A stretch of 64,000 bases of DNA from Inonotus obliquus (taxonomy: Eukaryota > Basidiomycota > Agaricomycetes > Hymenochaetales > Hymenochaetaceae), in the NCBI GenBank assembly GCA_032164295.1, contig JAJHTX010000001.1:1426001-1490000 (forward strand). The letters are read 5' to 3'. The notes beneath the pieces are model-generated. The model ran no database searches, had not been told where the DNA came from, and was given only the letters and a program-made list of their open reading frames with translations. The position numbers and the translations under genes are program-made. Shown here piece by piece: positions 24,496 to 37,054 of the stretch; the stretch's first letter is position 1; each line of letters starts with the position of its first letter.

Positions 24496-25594
24496 TATTA
24501 TTTGTGCGATCATGTTCGTCTAAGCAGGCTAGCCGCCATAGAAATCGTCTCTCTATGTATGTATGCTTGGCTGTTCCATCCTCATCTGTTCTTCTGTTTT
24601 GCACTTTCCATTATTTCTTTCCTTGCATCCTCGCATTTATCTCCCAAGTGATTCAATCCCCTCAACACCGACTTGCTTTCCCCAGATTTCCCCCCAGTCT
24701 CATAATCATAATGAAATAGGATTTAGTGACTTTTTTCTTCAGCATGTCTAATCCATTGTCGATAGACTCAAGATTTGTTTTGATGATGACTACTTACTAC
24801 CTACACTCAGCCCGCAGCACTTCTCCGACCAAAATCTTGAATACCTTACGCAGCACCACCCTATTTTGTATTCATTTCATCGGGCATATGTATCATGTCT
24901 TCTCACTCTCACTCCGTTGTTCAGCACCCTCAAGCCAAGCACGGCAGCAAACGCGGCCGCCGAGCACAAGGGATCGAAGAATCCAGTGCTTTCTTGGCAT
25001 CTAGTGCATGTATGTACTTGCTCGCTTCCTCCATTCATCGCATCGCCTAGCGAAGGTCTTTCCAGCTCCACAAACCCTCACAAACCCGGCGGCCAGTAAG
25101 TACTAGCCTGGTACTAGTATCAACATCAACCAACTCAATCGTACGAATGTGCAACGGTGCAACGGAGCGCGCTCAGTACCCCCTCGTTTCCATGCAACGT
25201 TGAATAACACCTTCCTTTAACAGTTTAACAATAGGAACTCATCTTGAACAAACAGCTCCACTCCAGCGGGATAGGGAGCTGCTAGGAGCATCACGGATGC
25301 TGCAAGAAATTACCTCCTCTCTCTGGACGTTGAAAGCTCACCGCTAGTAGTCACACAGAACTTCAAGTTCAATATCTAATAAAGTTACTTAATTCCTGCA
25401 ACACAAGAAACATCACCAGCAACACACACTTAGTTGTGGTAGAAAGACAGAAAAGAAAACACTATTGATATAATAACAATAATCAAGCGGGCTACCAATT
25501 TTTGTAATACGGTATATACACCGCAGAAGTAAGAAGGACGAGAAAACACAACTTCACTCTACAAGTAAAAACGAGACGCCGCAAACGGTACAAA
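24496..25594. other. Intergenic, 3' flank of IMA1 and AT-rich spacer
   Basis: No supported gene. The first ~550 bases look like 3' UTR and spacer; the region becomes AT-rich toward the mobile element. The left 7-bp direct repeat flanking that element is at 25588-25594. Confidence 0.6.
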
Positions 25595-26620
25595 TGGGGA
25601 GTGGCAATCTCCAAGTGCCGCGCGAGCCCCCTTTTTTTCAAGCGGAGTTGTAACATCCACCATATATGGTAAGAAACAGCGATCCATATTTACCGCCTTT
25701 CGATTCAATGTACCAATCCTTCATGAGACCAGATAATTAGCATTTTATGAGAAATATACCAGAGAATTAAATAAAGACATTCACTTGATATGATACTAGA
25801 CAAATTAAGACAAAAATGAGCATACATAGCATGTTTTATTGTAGATTATTACCGGTCAACAGTACTCATGGTCTTGAACAAGGTCTTTGGTGATGTTGCT
25901 GGTTATTCATTTGTATACACAGTGACTTTCTAATATGAATATATCAGAAGCATACTATCTGCTGTATTTTAAAGCTTGCTATACTGATTCCTTGATGTAG
26001 ATGGTGTCACTGTATGCATCTCTGAGAAAGACTAAGATAAGCACTATGCAGTATCATTGATGGCATTTTTGGAGCTTGTACAGGTACCATGGTATATTTA
26101 CTTGATTTATCAAATGAATTTTGTGCTTGCAGACATTTTGCAATATTTTCTTGCATTATTGCTCTTTTGCTGGTTCGTGCACCCATACAAATGCAATGTC
26201 ACGTGACAGAGTTTTCCTTTATTCGGTGAGATTCAATGCACTCTTCGAACACTCAGAACTCACTGAATTTCTCAACGATTTCCATGTAAATGTACAAATC
26301 ACATTGTTTCATGACTATCTTCATTTTGTTGAGAAAAAATTTTCAAGAAATTATCTAGTTCCTTAGATATGACCTAAAACTATACAATATCTCGGCGGAT
26401 TTTAGTAAAAGTCAATTTCTTTTTTGAAGATATTGGTCTAAAGACATCAAAGACATGATATACACACTTAATACTAGTGATCTTTGTGATGTGGGAGGGT
26501 TACATGGAGTCGAATGTGTCTCTCAAAAACCGGTCATCGCTTATGTTTAAGCGAGCTCCGGCACGACGCGGCATAGACCGTGAGAACGGTCGTTTTTTTG
26601 ATAGGGATTGCCACTCCCCA
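25595..26620. mobile_element. Non-autonomous DNA transposon with terminal inverted repeats
   Basis: The left end reads TGGGGAGTGGCAATC (25595-25609) and the right end GATTGCCACTCCCCA (26606-26620), a perfect 15-bp inverted repeat. Both ends are flanked by GTACAAA (25588-25594 and 26621-26627), a likely target-site duplication of 7-8 bp. The interior is AT-rich and encodes no substantial protein, so the copy is non-autonomous. A perfect 6-bp hairpin, GACCGT-GAGA-ACGGTC, sits at 26576-26591 near the right end. An 8-bp duplication would fit hAT or Kyakuja-Dileera-Zisupton superfamilies; assignment is open. Confidence 0.75.
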
Positions 26621-27141
26621 GTACAAATGAACAATTGCTCGTACGTGGGCTCGCCAAAAACAAGAATCAATCCGACCTGTAGAGAAAGACAGGAGAGTCC
26701 ACTTCGTCCATCAAGAGAAAAACAAAACACCTCAACAGAAAAAAAAGATGAGATGGAACTATAACACGCGCATCCAGTGCAAAAAAAAAGTCAGAAATGA
26801 AAGGCGCTACTATAACGATGGTGCATAACAAAGGAAGGTGGTATCAGTGTATAATCGACACAAGAAAGACGGACACAGAAGGTTTGGTTAGTGTGAGGGC
26901 GGGGCGTGAGGGCGGTGGTAAGGGCCAAAGGCATCTTTAGACACCAAGATCGTAACTCAGTAAGTTTTGGCGGGGAAGTCGTGAGGATGGAGAAGGTGAT
27001 GCAGGAAAACAAGATCGAACAACCAGTGCGACTCATCAGGAACGGATAGTCATGATGAACAGAGTTGGGAACTCTGTACACAACGCTTTCTTAAAAAGAA
27101 CGAAAAAATGGTAATGCTACCGAGGTGAAAGCGCGTGTTCA
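26621..27141. other. Intergenic, 3' flank of the mucin-like gene
   Basis: No supported gene. Begins with the right direct repeat GTACAAAT of the adjacent element; the rest looks like 3' UTR and spacer. Confidence 0.6.
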
Positions 27142-28313
27142 TCAATAACCATAGCCACGATTGAAGCTTGGGCCTCGCGAGACGCTCGTCATCTGAGGAC
27201 CTGGACTTGGGCCGCGATGGAGATCAGCGTAGCCGCCTCCAAGGTGTGCAGGCCCCGCTGTGAAGTCGTGTGCGGGGAGATCTGCGACTAGGCCGTTGGT
27301 TCCGTGCGGGGCGTATCTACGAGGACCACTGAGACTGTCGTGATCTGAGCCAGAGTGGAATGAGCCATGCGAAGCGGCTGAGGCTGAACGGTTCAATCCT
27401 GCGCCGGATGCAGCTTGAGCATCTGGGCTCCAGTCGATGGGCTGCAGGCGATCATCAAATTTATCTGACGGGCTCAACTGTCACAGATAGTAGAGCAAAA
27501 ATTAGCGCACAGCGAAAAATGCTACCGGATCCCTAGTACGTACCTTCCACTTGCGGATGATTGTCCAGATAACAACTACGGCTACAATCGATCCTCCGAC
27601 GACTGCGATGATCGTAATCGCTGTCTTGGAGATTGAAGTTGCTCCGGTTGGGGTCGCCGTCTCGGTGGCAGACTCTTGTGCTGCGGTATGCGTATTCGTG
27701 ACCGTTGACGTGAACGGGTCGGACGTCGTCAGGGCGGCAACGTCAGGGGCAGGAGTCACTTCGAGCGTCTCCGAGGTTGCCGGGGCAGCCGAAGTTTCCG
27801 GCTCAGAAGAAGACGAGCTGGACGAAGATTCTGAGGTAGTTAACGGTTCAGAGGATGTAGTCTCCGTTTCCGAAGTAGAGGTCTCTGACTACAAACAAGA
27901 AACCCCAATAGGCATTTAGTTTCTGTGGCTTTCAAAGACGAAAATAAAGCTAGATCACGCACAGTCGTCGTCTCCGTCTCCGTCTCCGTCTCCGTTTCGC
28001 TTGTGCTGGAAGTCGTGATTGGAAGAGGTATGGTGATACCACCAGATGTGGTACTTGTCGTTGTCGCTGTGGTATTCGTTTCCGATGTTTCTACCCCAGA
28101 AGTTGGCCCGGTGGGGTCTGCGGGATCTTCACCGACACCAATGATACCCAAGCCCAATCCTTGGCGCTTCTTGATCATACGATTCGCCTGGCGGCGATGA
28201 GCTGGTGCGACAGCAGCAGGACTTGCACTGGCATCAGTCTGGGGCGCGAAGGCGATAAGGAGCGTGAGTGCCAAAACGAATGACAAAATGAAGGTTCTGC
28301 GTCCGGTGAGCAT
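27142..28313 (-). CDS. Mucin-like single-pass plasma-membrane protein
   Basis: Exons 28313-27963, 27888-27544, 27477-27142; 343 residues. N-terminal signal peptide (ILSFVLALTLLIAFAPQTDA), a likely dibasic processing region (RRQANRMIKKR), then ~150 residues rich in Thr, Ser and Glu expected to be heavily O-glycosylated. One membrane segment follows (AITIIAVVGGSIVAVVVIWTII, about residues 205-227), then RKWK and a ~110-residue cytosolic tail rich in Ser, Gly, His and Pro. No WSC or other extracellular domain is visible. The architecture resembles fungal Mid2/Wsc-type wall sensors and SKG6-like proteins, but function is inferred from layout only. A TCTCCG-type repeat encodes a TETETE run. Confidence 0.8.
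27966..28001. repeat. Short (TCTCCG)n coding microsatellite
   Basis: About four tandem TCTCCG units plus GTC units, encoding the alternating Thr-Glu run of the mucin-like protein. Confidence 0.7.
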
Positions 28314-29011
28314 GACTGCAGAGGTCTATAGAGCACCGCTGTGGCTAGAAGGGTTTTTGCTTGCTCTTGCTCGTTGAGTTGTGGTGGTTGATGGAAGAAA
28401 GGGGGATGGATGAGAGCGTGCAGGGACCAGCCAAACACGGCAAGCGATAAATTGAGATCAAATGAGGACTCCCCCGGTTGAGGTGTGAGCAAGTTGAGAC
28501 TGTACGGCGGGTATTGACAAATGTACAGATTATGCAGGAACGACCGAGTGTCGCGTTCGCTGCAGAGCCAGGCAGACGTGGACGCTATGAGGAGAGTAGT
28601 GGTGGCTAGACGGAGGAAGAGAGACGAGAATGAGTGATTCGCGGCTGCACGGGGACATCTGTTTCCAGTCCTGATTTGGTAATCAATCCTACTGTTGTTA
28701 CCCAAGAACTTTTTACAATCTCACGCCTTTCAATTTTTTATATACTCATCAGTCAAAAATTCACCTCCAGTGCTCCTGGTCATGTCAACGCCCATGATCA
28801 AGTCCGTCAGAGAGAAAGGTTTTATACGATGGCACTACTAGATTATCGTAATATTATCCAACATCCAAGAGAGCGACAAGAGTGGGGAATAGTCCATGTT
28901 CAATTCATAAAGAGACAGGGAAAACTACGCAACGCAGAAAAAAAGGTCATTGACCGGAAGACGTCACTGTCAATGTGAACCCAACAAAGTCTTATAAAGT
29001 CTCTGTTCCAC
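28314..29011. other. Intergenic, promoter of the mucin-like gene
   Basis: No supported gene in ~700 bases between two same-strand genes. Confidence 0.6.
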
Positions 29012-31524
29012 TCAGTTATGGCTCGTAAGGCTCCAGTCCGATAGCGCAACACTCGACGGGGAAACAAAGTCACTAGACGACATCCCAGACCACTGAGGGT
29101 TGAACAAAACCTCTAGCGTGTATGATCCAGCCGGCAGGTCCATCGTTACAACAGTGACACCTGGATTCTCCTGGTCGCTCCCTCCAGCAGGCAATGCTGG
29201 ATCATCTGAAGTCCGCTGTGCAGCTGCAGTTCCAATGCTTAGGCCCGATGGTGCATTCAAAACCTCCATAATCATCGTCTGCCCATCCAGTTCAAGCGTG
29301 ATTTGGTTGCCACTAATGCTCACTGTCGCGTTCGTGTGCATGCGCCATTGGAACGCCTGGCTCGTGTCGATCTCATCCTGGATCAATACCTGCCTACGTG
29401 CGTTTAGCAAACGAACACCCCGAGAGTACGATGTCCTGAACATGATCCCTCAGTAATAGATACTCGAAAGACAGCAAAAGACACTTACACATCAAAGTAT
29501 GCACTGCTAAGGTCAGCGACCCAGAACGCAGTCGAATCATCCGGAATATCGATCACCGTGCTAGATCCCTGCGCAGTGCTGGAAGACCCTTGACCAGTGA
29601 TTCTGGGGGCCGCGGCAACGTTTTGGTTTTCGTGGTTTACAACGATACAGTTTTGACCAATTGTCATCTTACGGTAGTACCGCCAACGGTCACTCTCCTG
29701 AGTGTCATTAGAGAAGTAGTTCAGCGACAAATAATCGCCAGAGCCAAGTTCCCCTGCCCAGCGAGTTCCGAGTGCGTCGATTACAAAGTCTCCGACATCC
29801 AGATCATTGTGCGTCTGGTGATCCACATTCGTCCCGGCCTTCATCGCAACGAAAAGCGCATCGCGGTCAGTCCACGATGAACGCATGGAGACCCATTGGT
29901 CGGTATCGTTGTCGAAGAAGTGATCGAGTTGCAGTCCGTTCCAGAATGCGCCGGACGCTGTGGGATCGTACCAGAACATACTCCATGGTTCAGCAGCGTC
30001 GGCCATGTCACGCTGAAACAATGCGTAAGTCGGAGTTTCATATTGTTCTGCCAGGAAGAGAAGCGAGTTCGCAGTGGCACTGAATTTGTTGGGACCATGG
30101 TCGCCGTAATTGAATAGTGAGGTTGCGCCATACGCATACATGTGGAAAAGGGCGGTTAGATTGAAGTTCGGGTTGGTGGAAAGTAAACCATGATCGGAGC
30201 CAGTGGCAGACATGAGTGCGGAGGTCATCTCAGCCCATCCGGTCATTCCGAAGTACCAGTAGTTCGTAGTTTCCGCCCACGTGCCATCGTCCGAAACTGA
30301 CCAAACGCAGTTCTCTCTGGCATTTGGGATTGTGAGTCCCAGAAGTTCTGCGGCATTACCGGTCGTGTCATCGCCGAGGATGGCCAGGGCTGCTACAGTC
30401 AAACCACCGTTGCAAACGCAGTTCCAGTTGCCCTTAATACTAGAACCCGACCACCATCCGTTCACGCCACCGTTCAAGGCGTCAACGCCGGGGCCGAGAC
30501 CGTATAGGTTGAGCGTGGATCGAATACTTTCCTTTTGCTCATCGCTCCACATATCATACAGCCAATCATAGGCAATACCAAACGCAGCTGACATCTCCGC
30601 TGTATCGAGGAAGTGCGCTGAGTTCCATCTATCCTCAGTAGGACCCCATGGAGTCGGACCATTGCCAGCAGCGTTCTTTGGTGACGCACAATCAGCACAT
30701 AGTAAATCATCTACAGAACTATCTTACCTGGAGTTCTAGCCACGTGCGGTCAACCCACGAGGAATCACCCGACAAACGGTAAGCATAGGCAAAGGTCTTG
30801 ATACGTTCCTTGATTTCACGGCAGACATCAAGGATACCACTACCGCCGTCCATGAAATACGGGACGGGATCCATATCCCTCCAAGTAGTAGCATTACCAA
30901 AAATAGTTTCGTTCCATCCGCTAAGGTAGGGGTCATGAGCGATTAAGTTGGGGAGAGCTTCCCACTTGTATTGCGGGGCGATAAGACGAGGGCGGTCGGA
31001 GCGAACCTCGGTTGGACTCGGGTTGGAAGGCTGGAAGGGATCTGACGGCCACGCGAGATCTTCGTCGTTGGTGTCGGCAAACGTTGGAGTCGTGAAAACG
31101 GCCGTATTCGTCTAAGTCGGGTCCTCTCAGAATAAATATTCCACTCCAAAAAAAGAAGAAAAAAAACACGTACCGTTGATGGGTATACGGGCATCATGAA
31201 TTCGCTATCTGTCTGAACAGCAAATCGACCCACTTCGGACTTTTCCGACGCTATCGAGCTTGCGGCAGCTTCCGGGTCGCTCGACGACGAGGGACTGCCA
31301 TCGTTGTTATTCCTCGTGCCCACGACGGCACCCACGACAACACCGACGACGACAAGTATGGCGACGGGTACACCAAACTTGATCCAATTGCTGACACCCT
31401 GCTTGGGTTTCTGAGGAGGCAGAAAACCTGTAGACTGATTGTAGTAAGGATCCCCCGCTCCATAAGGGTTGGAGTTCTTGGACTGGTATAGAGGACGCTG
31501 ACCCGAATCTAAGGACGACGCCAT
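29012..31524 (-). CDS. Membrane-anchored heparinase II/III-like protein
   Basis: Likely polysaccharide lyase-fold enzyme acting outside the cell. Exons 31524-31174, 31111-30728, 30675-29489, 29435-29012; 781 residues. A type II topology is indicated: ~45 cytosolic residues, one membrane anchor (FGVPVAILVVVGVVVGAVVG), then a Ser-rich stem. The helical toroid spans roughly residues 150-500 (FGIAYDWLYDMWSDEQKESI, WNCVCNGGLTVAALAILGDD). It is followed by a HQTHNDLDVGDFVIDALG segment typical of the heparinase II/III beta domain, then a C-terminal beta region. Several Asn-x-Ser/Thr sites are present. The substrate cannot be read from sequence; fungal wall or host uronan polymers are possibilities. 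Confidence 0.8.
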
Positions 31525-31913
31525 TGCGCTCTTGCTGTCCTATTTGCACAATTTGATCAGTAGATGGGGTATAGGGTGGATGAGAAGAAAAGGAAGGCGG
31601 GAAGGGGAAGACGATGTCGGGGGGGGAGTGTAGGAGGAGGTCGAGGTGAAAATGTCAAATGAGAGACAAGAGGCTTACGAGCCTCAAGAGGATGATATAG
31701 TATACGAGAAAAGAAACGGGCGCTGGACAGAGAAATGGAGGGAGGCGATGAAGAGACGGCGACAAAGGCAGGTGGTGAGAGAAATCGAGGTTGCTGTCGT
31801 CGAAATTGAATCCCTTATGGGTAGTCTGCTCTCGGCTGACCAGTGGCAGGTACCTTGTACTTATGTAATCAATTCAAGCATCACGCTCGGCATCGGCAAG
31901 TCCGTTTATGGTT
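31525..31913. other. Intergenic, promoter of the heparinase-like gene
   Basis: A purine-rich stretch at 31570-31660 and no supported gene. A plus-strand open frame from 31646 runs into TatD antisense sequence and is not believed. Confidence 0.55.
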
Positions 31914-31975
31914 ACACTATATGTTCAATCCAAACACTGCAACGACACTATATGTTCAATCCAAACACCGCAACC
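31914..31975. repeat. 31-bp tandem duplication spanning the TatD stop codon
   Basis: Two adjacent units, 31914-31944 and 31945-31975, differing at only a few positions. Each contains ACACTATATGTTCAATCC and, on the minus strand, encodes VFGLNI followed by TAG. Confidence 0.85.
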
Positions 31976-33397
31976 GTGTTCCCCCATGCCGCCTCAGCGA
32001 TTTCTTCAGCACTAACGCCTTCGTGCAGACGACTAATCACCCAGCACACTCCCCCGATGGTACATGGCTCGTTCCGCCCTTTCACCGGTCGTCCCGGAAC
32101 ATGACTTTCCGGCTTTGTTGCAGACGGGAAGTAAACCCCGCGTAACCCATCCGGAAGCGAATCCAGGTGCCGCTTTGATGCGTGAGTTGATGTCATTGAA
32201 CACCAAGGTGCGTCTGAAGCAAATCTGGGTTAGTCGGCGGTGAAGTTGAACACAGAACTGGAACCCCGTAGCCGCGCTGCACCTGTCTCTAGCATCAATC
32301 TACTCAACGGAATCGCGCTGGCGGAGTCTAGATTTCCCTCAGTTTTGAGAGAGCACCCGTTCACGGACACATGGAATCCCATGCCAATCTGAAGTAGTTA
32401 CAGCCGAACAACACCGGCATTAGCGCAAGCAGGAATGCGCTAATATTAGGAACGCACCAATTCCTCGATTTCGGTCCTTGTTCCTGTAAAACTGTGCACG
32501 ACTCCTCCCTTACCACCGACAGCTCGTCCACCATCAGCACCAAAACCCTCCTCACGCAGGATTGCAACCAAGTCATCATGCGCAGCCCTGGAGTGTAAAA
32601 ATAACGGTAAATGATGCTTCTTTGCTAAGAATAGTTGCGATTCTAGTTTCTTCCGTGATGAACATATCCACTCCTGAGGATAAACTTTACACGACGCACT
32701 AAAATGCTTTTTCTGGACCTCCTGGCTTGCAAAATGTAACCTATCATAGTCTGTACACTATGTCGGCAGTAGTTAATGATCGAATAGCACAACGATAACT
32801 TACCAAGACCACATTCGCCAACAGCGACTACTCTAGTTGTGCCCCGCAAATTTGAGGATATAACACCATCCAACGCTGCCAGATAGCCTTCTGGTCCTGA
32901 ATCGAATTTATCGAATTCGCTAGAGCGTGTCGGATGACACCCAACGGTTGCATACAACCCTGCGTTCATAAATAAATGTTCATATTAAGATATATAAGCG
33001 TAATATTACTGTGGCTGACCACATTTATCCGCTACCTTTAAGGCTTCTTGTGATTCTTTCAGACTCCCACCAGTGATAATCATGGACTTCACGCCGGCTG
33101 CTTTCGCTCTCTCCAGCACAAAGTCAAAGTCGTCTACAGACACAAAGTTCTATTCGGAATGAACGGGGTTTGCCTGGGAATTGGCATACCATCGTGTTTC
33201 TTGCGTCCATAATGAACACCGCGGAAAACGGGATCAGTGAGGTTTACTCCAATGTCTTTTGTAGTAACAAAAGTCAGTCCAATCGGAAGTATGGAATAAC
33301 CCAAGGACTCACCGATGAATCGGAGTCTGCTAGCGTCTACTGGCACGGGATCCAGATGACTCGTGTTATTATCTGCTGTAGCCCGAGTGCCCGACAT
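31948..33397 (-). CDS. TatD-family deoxyribonuclease
   Basis: Metal-dependent DNase of the TatD/YBL055C family, implicated in apoptotic DNA degradation and repair. Eight exons: 33397-33313, 33255-33190, 33133-33020, 32959-32804, 32750-32700, 32642-32458, 32388-32283, 32213-31948; 342 residues. Metal-site motifs are in place: IDIGVNLTD at the N-terminus (the first metal-binding HxH of the family is not evident here), TVGCHPTR, AVGECGLDYDR, LFLHSRAAH, VVHSFTG and the terminal LETDAPWC. The family's usual fold order is intact. The stop codon lies inside a 31-bp tandem duplication. It is divergent from the thiolase gene with 354 bp between starts. Confidence 0.92.
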
Positions 33398-33751
33398 GTC
33401 TGGAAACTTGTAAGAGTTGAACGAGAAATGGTATCTGATATCGAGGAGAGAAGCGTGCCGGAAGTTGCTTGCAATCTTTGATGAGCATAACATTCATCCG
33501 GCGGTATTTTCCTCTTTCAACGAATGAAATACACACCAGTGAGGTTGACTGTAAACGCGACGGACACGGTTGGTTGGAGAAATGATTATCCGCGTCTCAC
33601 GTGAATTGGACGCGAATGGTGCGAATGGCAGATCCGTTTCCCGCCTTGACACTGCCAGCTATTCTTATAATCAAGCCTGGGAGAATGGACATGTTCCAAC
33701 CTCCTTTGCCCGGGTTTACCTCCTCCTTTTCTTTCGTTTTCAGTTCAGAGC
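33398..33751. promoter_or_regulatory. Divergent promoter between TatD and thiolase
   Basis: 354 bp between divergent start codons; no gene. CT-rich sequence precedes the thiolase ATG (33715-33742). Confidence 0.5.
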
Positions 33752-35242
<1,491 letters not shown>

Positions 35243-35433
35243 TCACTTCACAGTCAATTTTGTATCAGAACTCTCAACGAATGTTTTGGTCCAGAGAATA
35301 AAAGACTACCTATTACATAAGTGTACATGTGTTCATGATCAAACGAGTCTGACGAGACCGCGAGTCCCAAGCCCGAGATTCACTATGTCATGTCAGCCTG
35401 ATCAAGCGGAATGCATCTTACACACCATCCGCC

Positions 35434-36977
35434 ATGAGCACCCTCGTAGTGAGGGACTCTGCCTCTTCCTTCTCTATTCTAAATGTAATCTCAGTACTTG
35501 CCATCATCTGGTATTGTTTTATCTGGGTAGTAAGTATAATTGGTTGCATGACCGGGTAAGCTCTCACAATGATCGATCTGCAAAGGAATGATGTAAACTT
35601 GGTTCTTCATAGGCGGAAGCATTTTCGTGTACGGCCTCGCTCTCCATTATCATCCGAACCTGAGACGAACGTACCAGGTGTATCGATTCTTCGACCTCTC
35701 AAGGGACTCGATACGAATTTGTTCGAGAATCTCGAGAGCACCTTCACTCAGGATTATCCTCGATCTCGTTTCGAGGTCTTGTTGAGCGTTGCGGATGCGG
35801 ATGACCAAGCTCTAGGTGTTGTCAGGAGCTTGTTGGAGAAGTATCCTCAGGTGAACGCGAGGATCATCATTGGTATGTGTAGAAATCTTATATCTGGGAG
35901 GAGTATGAGCTGACGCTAAGATTTTGTAAAGGCGAGGAAACAGTGGGCGTAAACCCCAAAGTAAACAACCTCATTCGATCCTACAAAGAAGCCGAATACG
36001 ACATCCTATGGGTTCTGGACTCGAATATCGAAGTTGCACCAGGGACACTCGCACGTTCCGTCGACGCACTCGCCCATCCTCCAAAACCTGGCAAACGCCG
36101 TATCGGACTCGTACATCACGTCCCTTTGGCATATGCTTCAGAACAAACGCTAGGCTCACGTATTGAAGAAGCGTTTATGAACACGAATCATGCAAAGATG
36201 TATCTTGCGATTAATCGTTGTGCTGTTGACTCATGTGTCATTGGCAAATCGTGTATGTATCGCCGTTCGGACCTTGAACGCGTCACAGGAGACCTCAAAC
36301 CCCTTTCATCGTCGACGTCGTCAAATTCCGGGTCAAACCTCTCAAACGATGGAGAAGGAAAACCTAGAGGATTAGCAGCTTTCGGTCGCTTCCTAGCAGA
36401 AGATAATATGATCGCAGGAGCAATATGGCATGAACTCGGTTTGCGACATGCTTTAGGCTGTGACGTAGCCCGTAACTGCGTCGGTCGAATGTCATTAAGC
36501 TCTTACATCGAACGACGAGTCCGCTGGATACGAGTACGCAAACGAATGGTCACACTAGCAACTCTCGTCGAACCACTCACAGAATGCGTCATTCTCAGCA
36601 TATTAGCTGCTTGGTCCGCACGTCACTTATGGGGTGTCCCATACGCGGTCGTCTTGATAGTTCATTATTTTGCGTGGATCGCTCTGGATTTGGACGTATA
36701 CGATAGTCTTGCGGGGTACTATCTCCCAGTAGAGAAACGTTGGAGTTTCCTCGCTGCTTGGGCTCTTCGTGAACTTCTCGCGTTCCCAATCTGGATTATC
36801 GGAATGGCCAGAAACGAGGTCGAGTGGAGAGGGAGGAGGTATCGGATATTGCGCAATGGTGAAACGGAGCAGGCCCGTCCAGGAAGTAATGGGCTGTTAT
36901 CCCGTTTTAGGCGGAGGCAAAAGAAGGATTATGAACCAATAGATCAGGAAGCCGTCGCACTTGAGCGACAGGCCTAA
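35434..36977 (+). CDS. Ceramide glucosyltransferase (GT21)
   Basis: Transfers glucose from UDP-glucose to ceramide, making glucosylceramide at the Golgi/ER membrane. Exons 35434-35555, 35613-35872, 35932-36977; 475 residues. Exon 1 encodes an N-terminal membrane anchor (ILNVISVLAIIWYCFIWVVSIIG). GT21 motifs are in order: SILRPLKGLD, LLSVADADD (D1), DILWVLDSNIEV (D2), FLAEDNMIAGAIW (D3) and RRVRW (Q/RxxRW). C-terminal hydrophobic segments follow (ECVILSILAAWSA, PYAVVLIVHYFAWIALDL, LLAFPIWIIGM) and a basic tail. An internal Ser-rich insertion near residue 280 is the only odd stretch. Confidence 0.92.
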
Positions 36978-37054
36978 TGGTTTGAAATGTATTGCTGGTA
37001 TACCAATCAAACAACTATCTTGGATATCAAGATTCTATGCTACAACTAGAGTCA

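Noticed and set aside
31646..32104. Plus-strand open frame of 152 codons.
   Set aside because: It runs antisense through the TatD 3' end and the tandem repeat, is purine-rich at its start and has no recognisable motif.
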